From assembly GCF_900103125.1 (NCBI RefSeq), contig NZ_FNJV01000002.1, forward strand, positions 1,094,088 to 1,158,087: a stretch of DNA of 64,000 bases. The letters run 5' to 3'. The DNA is from Mucilaginibacter sp. OK268 (GTDB lineage Bacteria; Bacteroidota; Bacteroidia; Sphingobacteriales; Sphingobacteriaceae). Under the pieces are notes generated by a model, which saw only the letters and a list, made by a program, of their open reading frames with translations, did not search any database and was not told the origin of the DNA. The position numbers and the translations under genes were made by a program. Shown piece by piece: positions 26,261 through 36,040 of this stretch (within the stretch, counting starts at the first letter, position 1; every line of letters starts with the position of its first letter).

Positions 26261-26353
26261 GCCTGTGGTCGGTGTTATCACCGTACCACGCGCCTCTCCG
26301 TTTATAAAGTACTGCATAATAATAGTGGTACGGTGATAACACCGACCACGGGC
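26261..26353. repeat. 93-bp hairpin element beside the toxin-antitoxin operon
   Basis: 29-nt arms (26261-26289 and 26325-26353) match with one mismatch and begin GCCTGTGGTCGGTGTTATCA. The loop is 35 nt. It ends 38 bp from the toxin stop codon. It may be a terminator, but no T run follows it on the minus strand, so a small mobile element is equally possible. Confidence 0.82.
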
Positions 26354-26391
26354 TAAAAAGTGTAAACGGGTATTCGACAATTATCAATTAG

Positions 26392-26691
26392 CTATTTTCT
26401 GTATTTTTTACTTGGTCGCCGACTGGTGTGAAATATTGAAAATATAACGATGAGATGTTTTTGAGGATAAACTTTATAAACTATGAGATACGGGAAATCA
26501 TCAATTTTACATTCTCTGTGGTCACGCTTTTTATTAGGATAGAATAGAGGGTTACTGACAATATTTTGGATCTTCCGCTCTACAGAAGATTCAAATCGAT
26601 CTCCCAACTTTTCAAGTTGCTCCTCATACCATACAAAAGCTTCCGGATACTCAATTTCGGCCTTGGGATGGAATTTAAGATCATATTACAT
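26392..26691 (-). pseudogene. RelE/ParE-family toxin with a stop at codon 2
   Basis: Reading on the minus strand, an ATG overlaps the antitoxin stop codon (TAATG), the usual arrangement for coupled toxin genes. The next codon, at 26686-26688, is TAA. After it the frame is open for 97 codons and encodes a full RelE/ParE-type body: FHPKAEIEYPEAFVWYEEQL, a helical segment LGDRFESSVERKI, then CKIDDFPYLIVYKV and the C-terminal IFSIFHTSRRPSKKYRK. The protein would be 99 residues without the stop. It is either inactivated by one mutation, started at a non-ATG codon downstream, or affected by a sequencing error. A TTG at 26607 would remove the first quarter. Confidence 0.75.
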
Positions 26692-26927
26692 TACGATTTA
26701 CGATCTCTGGCTTTTTGTTTAACCTCTTCCCAACCGGAGCCTGTTACTTTTCCACTTTCATATTCATCCAAACGGTCTTTCAATTCATTTAAAAAAGCTT
26801 TGTCCTCCCATAAATCGAGTTCTTCAATTATCTCATTTTCAACCATGGTATATATCGCTTCTACTTTCTTATCGTCAGCAAAACGGATATATTCATGCAA
26901 GCGCTCTCTTATTATTTCGGTACTCAT
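26691..26927 (-). CDS. Antitoxin-like protein of a type II toxin-antitoxin pair
   Basis: A 78-residue acidic helical protein starting MSTEIIRERLHEYIRFADDK. It has a hydrophilic C-terminal tail (SGWEEVKQKARDRKS) of the sort that wraps a RelE/ParE toxin. I see no clear DNA-binding motif. It is directly upstream of, and overlaps by one base the ATG of, the toxin frame, so the two are translationally coupled in design. The operon sits between dnaE and a large hairpin repeat. Antitoxin function is inferred from position and character, not from a recognised family signature. Confidence 0.7.
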   Translation of the reverse strand: MSTEIIRERLHEYIRFADDKKVEAIYTMVENEIIEELDLWEDKAFLNELKDRLDEYESGKVTGSGWEEVKQKARDRKS

Positions 26928-26979
26928 AACATAAGCTTTATAAACAAATTTAACCTAAATACGCAACTCTATCAAGGCC

Positions 26980-29900
26980 TCAGTTCAACACCGGCTGTAT
27001 ATTGGTTAAATTAAAAATATCAGCCATCAGGTCGTCGCTGGGGTTTACTTTGAATAATTTGGAGGCCAGTTCCACCTGCAGCGCTTCTTCCCTGTCTTTG
27101 ATCAAAAAGCGCAGCTTACAGTTTTGCACAGGATATTTTTCATTGTTTACCATAATGGCTTGCTGAATATCGTCAAGTAGTTTGCTGTTCAAACTATGTA
27201 CATCCAGGCATACGGTTAATGATTTGGTCATTTTATCGCGCATTTCTGATAGCAGGCTCATTACCTGTATGCGCAGATCCCAGTTATCCTTTTGCCTGAA
27301 TTTTTCTTCGATGTTACCTTTGATGTGCAAAAAGTAACCATCCATCATCAGGTTACGGAATTTCACATAGTCTTCGCCAAACATGGCAAACTCGTATGAT
27401 TCATTGTAATCTTCTAACACAAAAGTACCAAATGGCTTACCTGTTTTGGTCATTTTATGTTGCACGTTTGATACCAGGCCGCCTATTCTGATCTCCCCGC
27501 GTTTGCGGAGTTCATTAAACGCGCCCATGATATCATCACCACCTTCGCCCGAGCGGGCTTTTTGCATCAGTTTCAGATCGCTGATGGTACTGTTACAGAA
27601 TCGATCCAATTCAACCTTGTAATTATCAAGCGGGTGCCCGGTTAAGTAGATACCGATCACCGTTTTTTCATATTTCAGTTTCTCAATCAGTGGCCATTCT
27701 TCCACATCGGGCATGGCAGGTTCAGGTACATAAGAAGCTACCGAACCGCCAAATAATGACGATTGCGAACTGCTTTGTACATTCTGATAATCATTGGCAT
27801 ATTTGATCAGGCGCTCTACACCAGTCAATACGCCCAGCTCAGTTTTGGCAAAAAACTGCGCCCTTTTTGTCCCAAACTCATCAAAAGCACCGCCGTAAAC
27901 CAGGTTCTCGTATGACTTACGATTCACACTGCGGGTATTGGAACGGCGGGCAAAATCATATAAAGAAACATAGGGACCATTAGCCTCCCGTTCTTCAATT
28001 ATACTTTCCACTGCTTTATCACCTACACCTTTAACACCGGTTAACCCGAAACGCACTTGCCCTTTTTTATTTACCGCGAATGACATGTCCGACTCATTGA
28101 TATCCGGACCTAAAACCTCTACCCCCATCCTGCGGCACTCTTCCATGAAAAAGGTGATCTTTTCCATGTTATTCTGGTTATTTAAAACCGCGGCCATGTA
28201 TTCAGATGGATAATGGGCTTTCAGGAAAGCGGTTTGATACGCCACAAAAGCGTAACAAGTAGAGTGCGATTTATTGAAGGCGTATTGCGCAAAGGCCTTC
28301 CAGTCGGTCCATATTTTGGTCAGTTTATCTTTGGGGTGTCCTTTGGCTGTGGCCCCGTCCATAAACTGGGCTTCCATTTTATTCAACACCTCAATTTGCT
28401 TTTTACCCATGGCCTTACGCAAAACGTCGGCATCACCTTTACTAAAGCCCGCTAACTTCTGCGACAGGAGCATCACCTGTTCCTGGTATACGGTAATACC
28501 ATAGGTTTCGCCCAGGTATTCCTCCATATCCGGAAGGTCAAATACAATAGGTTCCTGCCCGTGTTTACGTTTAATAAAGTTGGGAATATACTCTATCGGG
28601 CCCGGACGGTACAGAGCATTCATGGCAATCAAATCCTCAAACTTATCGGGTTTCAGATCGCGCAGGTACATTTGCATACCATCACTTTCAAACTGGAACG
28701 TTCCGTTGGTATCGCCGCGCTGATAAAGCTCATAAGTTTTTTGATCATCAAGCGCTATATAATCAATATCAATATGCACGCCATGATTCTGTTTGATCAT
28801 CCTCAATGCATCCTTCAGGATGGTTAAGGTTTTCAAACCCAAAAAGTCCATCTTGATAACGCCCGCATCTTCAATTACACGGCCATCATACTGAGTAACC
28901 AAAAGATCAGAGTCTTTGGCAACGGCAACCGGCACAATATCCGTTAAATCGTAAGGGGCAATAATGATACCCGCCGCGTGCACACCTGTATTACGAACCG
29001 AACCTTCCAGCTTTTCGGCCTCACGCAATACTTGTCCGCGCAAGTCGTTGCCTTTTACGATCTCCTTTAGTTCGGGCACCTGTTCAATAGCCTCTTTAAG
29101 GGTTATCCCTAAGGTATCGGGTACCAGCTTCTTAATGGCGTTCATTTCGGCCAGCGGCATATCCAATACGCGGCCCACGTCCTGTATACTGGTACGGGCA
29201 GCCATAGAACCATAGGTAATGATCTGCGCTACCTGGTTCTTGCCATATTTGTCCACCACATAGTCGATCACCTTTTGGCGACCGGCATCATCAAAGTCGG
29301 TATCAATATCGGGCATCGATTTACGATCCGGATTCAGGAACCTCTCGAACAGGAGATTATACTTCATCGGATCGATATTGGTGATCCCTGTACAATAAGC
29401 CACCACCGATCCCGCAGCCGAACCACGGCCCGGTCCTATAAATACGCCTATATCGCGACCATGCTTAATAAAGTCGGCCACAATTAAAAAGTAACCGGCA
29501 AAACCCATGGTACGTATCGTGAACAACTCAAAGTTGATGCGTTCCTCTGTTTCGGGCGAAATATCTATATAGCGCTCTTTAGCGCCTGTAAATGTTAAAT
29601 GTTTTAAATATTCCCATTGGTTAAGGGTATCGGCATCCGGCGTATTGTGGACCTTAAACTCCTCCGGGATAACGAAATTGGGAAGCAGAATATCGCGCTT
29701 TAGTTTTAATACCTCTACCTTATCAACAATCTCATTGGTATTATCCAGGGATTCAGGAATATCAGAGAACAGGCTGCCCATTTCTGCCTGTGTTTTGAAA
29801 TAAAACTGATCATTCGGAAAACCGAAACGGTAACCACGGCCACCTTCTTCATCGGTAGCTATGGGGGTGCTTTGCATATCGCCGGTGTTTACACAAAGCA

Positions 29901-30564
29901 AAATATCGTGCGCGTTGGAGTCCTGTTGATCCACATAATGCGAATCATTGGAGCATATCACCTTTACATTATACTTTTTAGCATAAGTAAGCAATACATT
30001 GTTAATAGTGGTTTGCTCTGGAATTTCGTGGCGTTGCAGCTCGATATAAAAATCTTCGCCAAAAAGGTCAAGCCACCATCTAAATTCCTCTTCGGCCTTT
30101 TCGGGCGTTTCCCGTAATATAGCCTGGGGTACCGATGCACCAATACAGCAGGTGGTAGCAATGATGCCTTTATGATATTTCAATATCAGCTCTTTATCAA
30201 TACGCGGCCATTTGCTGTACAAGCCTTCCATATAGCCTAAGGAACATAGCTTTACCAGGTTTTTGTAACCTTCGGGGTTTTTTGCCAGCATCAACTGGTG
30301 GCGGCGTACGTCTTTTTTTTCTTTGGTAAATTGCTTTTTATGCCTGTCCTCCACCACATAAAACTCGCAGCCAACTATAGGTTTTACGTTGTGTTTGCCG
30401 GCTTCGGCCACAAACTTAAACACACCAAACATGTTACCATGATCGGTTATGGCTAGTGCTTTCATACCATCGGCTGCAGCCTTTTTATATAGTTTTCCTA
30501 TATCGGCGGCACCATCAAGTAATGAGAACTGGGTATGTACGTGTAAATGAGAAAAATCTGGCAT
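26980..30564 (-). CDS. dnaE: DNA polymerase III alpha subunit
   Basis: A 1194-residue replicative polymerase. The PHP domain starts at residue 5 (HLHVHTQFSLLDGAADI). The polymerase core includes the catalytic aspartates D419 and D421 in PDIDTDFDD. The fingers and thumb follow, then a helix-hairpin-helix region (FGLTGVKGVGDKAVESI), and an OB fold near residues 1015-1085 (IRIGGLVSNVQHKMTKTGKPFG). It synthesises both strands at the fork within the holoenzyme. Length and motif order match the DnaE1 type. The toxin-antitoxin operon is 53 bp downstream on the same strand. Confidence 0.97.
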   Translation of the reverse strand: MPDFSHLHVHTQFSLLDGAADIGKLYKKAAADGMKALAITDHGNMFGVFKFVAEAGKHNVKPIVGCEFYVVEDRHKKQFTKEKKDVRRHQLMLAKNPEGYKNLVKLCSLGYMEGLYSKWPRIDKELILKYHKGIIATTCCIGASVPQAILRETPEKAEEEFRWWLDLFGEDFYIELQRHEIPEQTTINNVLLTYAKKYNVKVICSNDSHYVDQQDSNAHDILLCVNTGDMQSTPIATDEEGGRGYRFGFPNDQFYFKTQAEMGSLFSDIPESLDNTNEIVDKVEVLKLKRDILLPNFVIPEEFKVHNTPDADTLNQWEYLKHLTFTGAKERYIDISPETEERINFELFTIRTMGFAGYFLIVADFIKHGRDIGVFIGPGRGSAAGSVVAYCTGITNIDPMKYNLLFERFLNPDRKSMPDIDTDFDDAGRQKVIDYVVDKYGKNQVAQIITYGSMAARTSIQDVGRVLDMPLAEMNAIKKLVPDTLGITLKEAIEQVPELKEIVKGNDLRGQVLREAEKLEGSVRNTGVHAAGIIIAPYDLTDIVPVAVAKDSDLLVTQYDGRVIEDAGVIKMDFLGLKTLTILKDALRMIKQNHGVHIDIDYIALDDQKTYELYQRGDTNGTFQFESDGMQMYLRDLKPDKFEDLIAMNALYRPGPIEYIPNFIKRKHGQEPIVFDLPDMEEYLGETYGITVYQEQVMLLSQKLAGFSKGDADVLRKAMGKKQIEVLNKMEAQFMDGATAKGHPKDKLTKIWTDWKAFAQYAFNKSHSTCYAFVAYQTAFLKAHYPSEYMAAVLNNQNNMEKITFFMEECRRMGVEVLGPDINESDMSFAVNKKGQVRFGLTGVKGVGDKAVESIIEEREANGPYVSLYDFARRSNTRSVNRKSYENLVYGGAFDEFGTKRAQFFAKTELGVLTGVERLIKYANDYQNVQSSSQSSLFGGSVASYVPEPAMPDVEEWPLIEKLKYEKTVIGIYLTGHPLDNYKVELDRFCNSTISDLKLMQKARSGEGGDDIMGAFNELRKRGEIRIGGLVSNVQHKMTKTGKPFGTFVLEDYNESYEFAMFGEDYVKFRNLMMDGYFLHIKGNIEEKFRQKDNWDLRIQVMSLLSEMRDKMTKSLTVCLDVHSLNSKLLDDIQQAIMVNNEKYPVQNCKLRFLIKDREEALQVELASKLFKVNPSDDLMADIFNLTNIQPVLN

Positions 30565-30653
30565 AGTGAATCCTTTTCAGCAAAATCCTGTAGAAATACA
30601 AAGTTATCAAAAAACAAATCGGGTTTGCGAAGTGTTGAAAAACAAAACAAGTT

Positions 30654-30749
30654 CAAGCCCCACCCAAACCCTCCCCAGAAGGGAAGGCTTTAAAAAGCAT
30701 TTCAAAAAGTCTCCCCTTCCGGGGGAGATTAAGAGGGGGCTTGGGCTTT
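30654..30749. repeat. C/G-rich palindromic repeat (CTCCCC...GGGGAG family)
   Basis: AAGCCCCACCCAAACCCTCC on the left pairs with GAGGGGGCTTGGGCTT on the right, with an inner CTCCCCTTCCGGGGGAG hairpin. It occupies most of the divergent dnaE/tamB gap (30565-30837). Remnants of the family are at 9092-9126 and 62252-62284. Confidence 0.75.
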
Positions 30750-30837
30750 TAAACTGGCTAAACAGAATAATTATTTTTAGCGTACTATTTGATTATTTTT
30801 ATACCGAAGGATCATCGCCCTTGAAAAATTTATACAG

Positions 30838-33800
30838 TTGAAAAAAATTGGACGAATAGCCCTAAAAACCATACTCTGGATAATTGCAAGTATCCTTTTC
30901 CTGGTGCTGCTTGTAGTTGTTCTGATTCAGGTTCCTGCCGTGCAGAATTTCGCCAAGGATAAAGCGGTGAATTTTATACAGGGAAAGATCCATACTAAAG
31001 TACAAATAGGTCACATCAGCCTGGGCCTGCCTAAATTACTGGTATTAGAGCATGTTTATTTTGAAGACCAGAAAAAAGACACCCTGATTGCCGGCGAAAA
31101 ATTAAAGGTCGATATCAGTCTGTTTAAATTACTTGATAATAAGGTGGAGATCAACGAGATCAATCTGCAAGGCATCACAACCAATGTAAGCCGTGGGGCC
31201 GATAGTGTTTTCAATTTCGATTATATTATCAAGGCTTTTGTAGGCGAGCAAAAAAAGGAGGTAAAACCCGAAGACACCACCTCGACCATGAAGTTCTCGT
31301 TGGATAAGATCATTCTTGACCGCATCAATATCAAGTACAAAGATAAGATCACGGGTAACGATGTTAAATTCCTGCTCGGGCATTTTGATACCCGGATAAA
31401 AGACTTTGATATGGATAAAATGAAATTTACCATACCTAAGATCACGCTATCAGGTGTTAACGCGCGTATCATCCAAACACCAACCGGCCCTCCTCCGGTT
31501 GATACCGCCACCACACCGCTGAATATGGATCTGAATTTGGGTGTTATTGACGTATCGAAGATAAAAGTAGACTACCAAAGCAGCGAAATGACTGCGAATG
31601 TAGATCTGAACAAACTTTTGGTTGATATGGATAAGATCGACCTTAAAAAGCAAAAGGTGGGCATTAAAAGCATTGACCTGAATGATACTAAAGCAGCCTT
31701 AAGCCTGGCTAAACCCAAAACCGTACAAAAAGCTATTGTAAAAGCAATTAAAAAACTGGACACCCTGGTATCATCGCCACAAACATCAAAATGGGCGGTT
31801 ACTTTGGGTAAAGTAAATTTCAGCAATGATAATATCAAGTTTGATAACGAAGCACAGAAGGCTATCCCTAAAGGGCTTGATTTTGGGCACATGGATATCC
31901 GAAACCTCAATGCCGGGGCCGAAAATATTTCTTACAACCCTGATACCATCTCAGGCAAGATCAATTCATTTTCTTTTAGTGAAAAAAGCGGACTAAAGAT
32001 CAATAAGTTTCATACCGCATTCTTTTACGGACCAACCAACGCCTATATGAATGACCTTTTGTTGGAAACGCCGCAAACCGTTCTTCAAAAATCGGTTCAG
32101 GTGCGTTATCCATCCATTGACGCCATCACCAAAAACATCGGTGCGCTGGGCATCAACGCTAATTTAGACGGAAGCCGTTTAGGTTTAAAAGATGTGTTAC
32201 TGCTGATGCCTACTATGGCTACTATGGAGCCATTCAAAAGTTCACCGGGAACGGTTTTCAAAATAAATGGTAAAGTTAAAGGTCAGGTGAATAATCTGGA
32301 TATCCCCAGCCTGGAGGTAAGCGGATTAGGCATTACCCATATTAAAGCCTCGGCCAAAATGAAAGGCCTGCCCGATGTGAATAAGGCTTATTTTGATGTT
32401 AACATAGTCGATTTTACCACCAGCAGCACGGATATTGCCAAATTAGCCCCAGCGGGCAGCATCCCTCCTAACGTAAGCATTCCCGAAAAAATGAACCTGA
32501 AGGGTACATTTAAAGGCGGCATGACCAACTTTGATACTAAAATAGCCCTGCGCTCCAGCTATGGCGCGGTTGACCTGGTTGCGGCCATGAAAAATGGTGA
32601 GCATAAAGGCAAGGAAATTTATACAGCTCATATCAAAGCCAATGATCTGAATGTTGGCGCTTTAACCAAACAACCACAAATGGTTGGCAAAATAACGATG
32701 GACGCTAACCTAAAAGGTGTAAGTCTCGATCCTAAAAAAGCCAGCATACAGTTTAATGGCAACCTGGTAAAAGCTTATGTAAAGGGTTATACCTATCAAA
32801 ACCTTGTGCTGAAAGGCAGCTCTGAAAATGGTAATTATACCGCCGTTGCCCGCATGAAGGATCCTAATATTAATTTTAGCCTGGATGCCAAAGCTTATTT
32901 AAACCGCAAGTATCCATCAGTTAACGGAACTTTACTGGTTGATAGCATCAACCTGCAAAAGTTGAATTTTGTAAAGGACGATATGCGTTTTCATGGCAAA
33001 ATGGTAGCCAACGTACCTACCGCCGATCCTGATTACCTGAACGCCGATATATTGGCGACTGATCTGTTGGTAGTAAATAAAGGGCAGCGTATACAATTGG
33101 ATACGGTAAGCCTTAAATCGACAGCCAATGCCGATAGCAGTACCCTGCGTTTAAAAACCCCAATTATGACAGCGCATATGGCCGGCAAATACAAGCTTAC
33201 CCAAATAGCCGATGCCCTGCAGGATGTGATCAATAAATACTTCAATACCGCTATAGCCGGTGGGCAGCAGGTAGCTGAAAAAAGTCAAAAGTTAAAAGTT
33301 AAAAGTCAAAAAACTGAACTTACTACTCACCGCTCACCACTCACTCCTCACTATTCTCCCCAACAGTTTGTGTTTGACGCTCGCCTGGTTAAAACGCCAC
33401 TGCTTACCCAATTTGCGCCCGATCTGAAACAGCTCGACCCTGTAGTGCTGAATGGCAGTTTTAACAGTGAGTCGGGCGAATTGATGGTTAAAGGTTCCAT
33501 CCCTAAAGTGATTTACGGCACCAATACCGTTAATAATGTCAAGCTTGACATTAATACCAACAACAACGCGTTAAACTACAATTTGGCTGCTGATGAGATA
33601 AAAGTAGGATCATCCTTAGACCTGTTATATACCAGTATATCGGGCAAAGCGCAGGATAATAAGCTTAACGTAAGTTTGGAAGTACGCGACGCGGCCAAAA
33701 AAGACAGATACCGCCTTGCCGGGATATTTAGCGTTTTACCAAACCAATATCAGTTCAGTTTTGCACAGGATGGCCTGCTGCTCGACTATTTGCCCTGGGC

Positions 33801-36036
33801 CGTTAGTCCCGACAATTACCTGCAATATGGCCCTAAAGGAATACTGGCGCATAACTTTACCATTTCCAATACCAACCAGATACTTAGTGTAAACAGCAAT
33901 CCGCAGGAGTTCAACGCTCCTATTACCGTTAATTTCAACAATTTCCGGATCGAGGCCCTTACTAAAATAGCCAAACAGGATTCCTTGCTGGTTGGCGGCG
34001 TAATTGATGGCAACGCCGAGATCAGTAATTTTCAGAAATCGCCCATATTTACAGCAGCCATTGATGTTAAGGATTTTAATTTCAAGGGCGATACGGTTGG
34101 CAATATAGCTGTTAAAGTAAATAACCAAACCGAAAACGCCTATGCTGCCAGCATGAGCATTACCGGCAAAGGTAACCAGGTTGATCTGAACGGCAGTTAC
34201 TATACCAGCCCCGAAAGCAAGTTTGATATGAACCTGAATATTGTAAACCTCAGCATGAAAAGCATAGAGGGTTTTAGCTTTGGGAGCTTGCGTAATGCCT
34301 CGGGCAACATCACCGGCCAGCTCAAAATAACCGGTACCACCAGCGCACCAGCCGTACGGGGTGATATCAATTTCAATAAGGTTGGCTTTAATGTGGCCAT
34401 GCTCAATTCGTACTTCCGCATGCCACAGGAAAGCATCACCTTTAACGATGAGGGCATTCGTTTTAATGATTTTACCTTAGTCGATTCTACCGATAATAAA
34501 GCCGTTATCAGCGGCAGCATTTTCACCAAAACGTATACCGATTTTGCCTTTGGCCTGGATATCAATGCCCGAAACTTCAGGGCCATGAACTCTACCCAGG
34601 CTGATAGCAAATTGTATTATGGCAAATTGTTCCTGGACACGCGTGTTAAAATAAGGGGAAATATGGACAAACCCATTGTAGATGCCAACCTGACAGTAAA
34701 TGAAAAAACAGATATGACAATAGTGCTGCCCACTACCGATCCAAGCGTGGAGGATCGGAAAGGTGTGGTAGAATTTATTGATCAGAATGCCCCTAAATTA
34801 GATTCCATCCTACTGGCCAAACAGCTTGATTCGCTAAAAAAATCAAACTTGAAAGGTTTGGATGTATCAGCAACTATCAATGTAAATAAAAATGCTGCCT
34901 TTACCGTAGTAATAGATGAAAGTAATGGTGATGTTGTTCACCTCAAAGGCGAGGCAAGCTTAAATGCAGCCATCGATCCAAGCGGCAAGATCAACCTTAC
35001 CGGAACTTACGAGGTAAATTCAGGATCCTATGAGCTATCATACGCTACTGTAAAACGTAAGTTTAACTTTAAAAAAGGCAGTACCATTGTTTGGACCGGT
35101 GATCCCACCAGCGCTAATATCAACCTGACAGCTATTTATGTGGCCAATGTGCCCCCTATTGATCTGGTTGAAAATCAAAATACTGATAGCAACTCTGGTC
35201 TATACAAGCAAAAACTACCCTTCAACGTAAATCTGAGCCTTAAAAACCAACTACTTACTCCTGATATTAGCTTTGATATTGTACTGCCTGATAGCTCCTA
35301 TAATGTATCAAACGATGTAATTACTAACGTCAATACGCGTTTGGCCCAGGTACGGCAGGATCCTAATGAAATGAACAAACAGGTACTGGGTGTATTGGTA
35401 CTGGGGCATTTTATAGGGGACAACCCACTGCAAAGCCAGGGAGCAGGCTTTTCTGCCGAGGGTTTAGTACGTAACAGTGTAAGTGGCCTACTCAGCGATC
35501 AGCTAAACAAACTGGCAGGCAACCTCATTGAAGGGGTTGATCTGAACTTCGGTTTAACTTCAGGCGAAGATTATTCCACAGGAACGGCCACCAACCGAAC
35601 GGATTTGAATGTGGGCTTGTCCAAGCGTTTCCTGAACGACAGGCTTACGGTAACCGTGGGTAATAACTTTAACCTGGAAGGAAATCAGCAAGGCCAAAAG
35701 GCAGCCAATATAGCGGGCGACGTATCCGCGAATTACAAGCTGAGTAAGGATGGGCGCTATACGCTGCGTGCTTACCGTCGCGATGAGTTTATTGTATTCC
35801 AGGGCCAGATCATTGAAACCGGTTTAGGGTTCACACTTACGGTTGATTATAATCGCTTTAAAGAGATATTCCGCAAGCGTACGCAACAGGAACGCGAAAT
35901 GCGCCGCAAATACCTGCAACAGGAAAAAGACAAGAAAAAAACGCAGGACGACGCTACTAATAAAGCCAATGACGCGGCAAAAGCTGAGGAACAAAAAGAG
36001 CAGGAAAAGAAACAACAAACCCCCACCTCAAATTAA
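30838..36036 (+). CDS. tamB: TamB-like translocation and assembly module protein (DUF490)
   Basis: A 1732-residue protein anchored by one N-terminal helix (~8-30). A long periplasmic repetitive beta-rich body follows, with a C-terminal TamB/DUF490 domain (~1330-1670; for example GEASLNAAIDPSGKINLTGT and a late GLTSGEDYSTGTATNRTDLN). The C-terminus is a Lys/Glu-rich tail. TamB-type proteins bridge inner and outer membranes and are implicated in lipid transport and barrel-protein assembly. No in-frame ATG exists between the upstream stop and residue 1, so the start is TTG at 30838. tamL follows after 4 bp. A low-complexity word-array insertion is present at residues ~815-842. Confidence 0.92.
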   Translation: MKKIGRIALKTILWIIASILFLVLLVVVLIQVPAVQNFAKDKAVNFIQGKIHTKVQIGHISLGLPKLLVLEHVYFEDQKKDTLIAGEKLKVDISLFKLLDNKVEINEINLQGITTNVSRGADSVFNFDYIIKAFVGEQKKEVKPEDTTSTMKFSLDKIILDRINIKYKDKITGNDVKFLLGHFDTRIKDFDMDKMKFTIPKITLSGVNARIIQTPTGPPPVDTATTPLNMDLNLGVIDVSKIKVDYQSSEMTANVDLNKLLVDMDKIDLKKQKVGIKSIDLNDTKAALSLAKPKTVQKAIVKAIKKLDTLVSSPQTSKWAVTLGKVNFSNDNIKFDNEAQKAIPKGLDFGHMDIRNLNAGAENISYNPDTISGKINSFSFSEKSGLKINKFHTAFFYGPTNAYMNDLLLETPQTVLQKSVQVRYPSIDAITKNIGALGINANLDGSRLGLKDVLLLMPTMATMEPFKSSPGTVFKINGKVKGQVNNLDIPSLEVSGLGITHIKASAKMKGLPDVNKAYFDVNIVDFTTSSTDIAKLAPAGSIPPNVSIPEKMNLKGTFKGGMTNFDTKIALRSSYGAVDLVAAMKNGEHKGKEIYTAHIKANDLNVGALTKQPQMVGKITMDANLKGVSLDPKKASIQFNGNLVKAYVKGYTYQNLVLKGSSENGNYTAVARMKDPNINFSLDAKAYLNRKYPSVNGTLLVDSINLQKLNFVKDDMRFHGKMVANVPTADPDYLNADILATDLLVVNKGQRIQLDTVSLKSTANADSSTLRLKTPIMTAHMAGKYKLTQIADALQDVINKYFNTAIAGGQQVAEKSQKLKVKSQKTELTTHRSPLTPHYSPQQFVFDARLVKTPLLTQFAPDLKQLDPVVLNGSFNSESGELMVKGSIPKVIYGTNTVNNVKLDINTNNNALNYNLAADEIKVGSSLDLLYTSISGKAQDNKLNVSLEVRDAAKKDRYRLAGIFSVLPNQYQFSFAQDGLLLDYLPWAVSPDNYLQYGPKGILAHNFTISNTNQILSVNSNPQEFNAPITVNFNNFRIEALTKIAKQDSLLVGGVIDGNAEISNFQKSPIFTAAIDVKDFNFKGDTVGNIAVKVNNQTENAYAASMSITGKGNQVDLNGSYYTSPESKFDMNLNIVNLSMKSIEGFSFGSLRNASGNITGQLKITGTTSAPAVRGDINFNKVGFNVAMLNSYFRMPQESITFNDEGIRFNDFTLVDSTDNKAVISGSIFTKTYTDFAFGLDINARNFRAMNSTQADSKLYYGKLFLDTRVKIRGNMDKPIVDANLTVNEKTDMTIVLPTTDPSVEDRKGVVEFIDQNAPKLDSILLAKQLDSLKKSNLKGLDVSATINVNKNAAFTVVIDESNGDVVHLKGEASLNAAIDPSGKINLTGTYEVNSGSYELSYATVKRKFNFKKGSTIVWTGDPTSANINLTAIYVANVPPIDLVENQNTDSNSGLYKQKLPFNVNLSLKNQLLTPDISFDIVLPDSSYNVSNDVITNVNTRLAQVRQDPNEMNKQVLGVLVLGHFIGDNPLQSQGAGFSAEGLVRNSVSGLLSDQLNKLAGNLIEGVDLNFGLTSGEDYSTGTATNRTDLNVGLSKRFLNDRLTVTVGNNFNLEGNQQGQKAANIAGDVSANYKLSKDGRYTLRAYRRDEFIVFQGQIIETGLGFTLTVDYNRFKEIFRKRTQQEREMRRKYLQQEKDKKKTQDDATNKANDAAKAEEQKEQEKKQQTPTSN
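33279..33361. repeat. Word array inside the tamB coding sequence
   Basis: AAAAGTCAAAAGTTAAAAGT words run to about 33311, followed by ACTCACCGCTCACCACTCAC words to 33361. This resembles the intergenic word arrays but lies in frame, encoding a Lys/Ser/Gln- then Thr/His/Pro-rich linker without stop codons. Confidence 0.75.
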
Positions 36037-36040
36037 GCTT

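Noticed and set aside
35843..36040. Longer start for the TamL gene
   Set aside because: It would overlap the tamB 3' end, is Lys/Arg-rich, and would remove the lipoprotein signal that starts at 36041.
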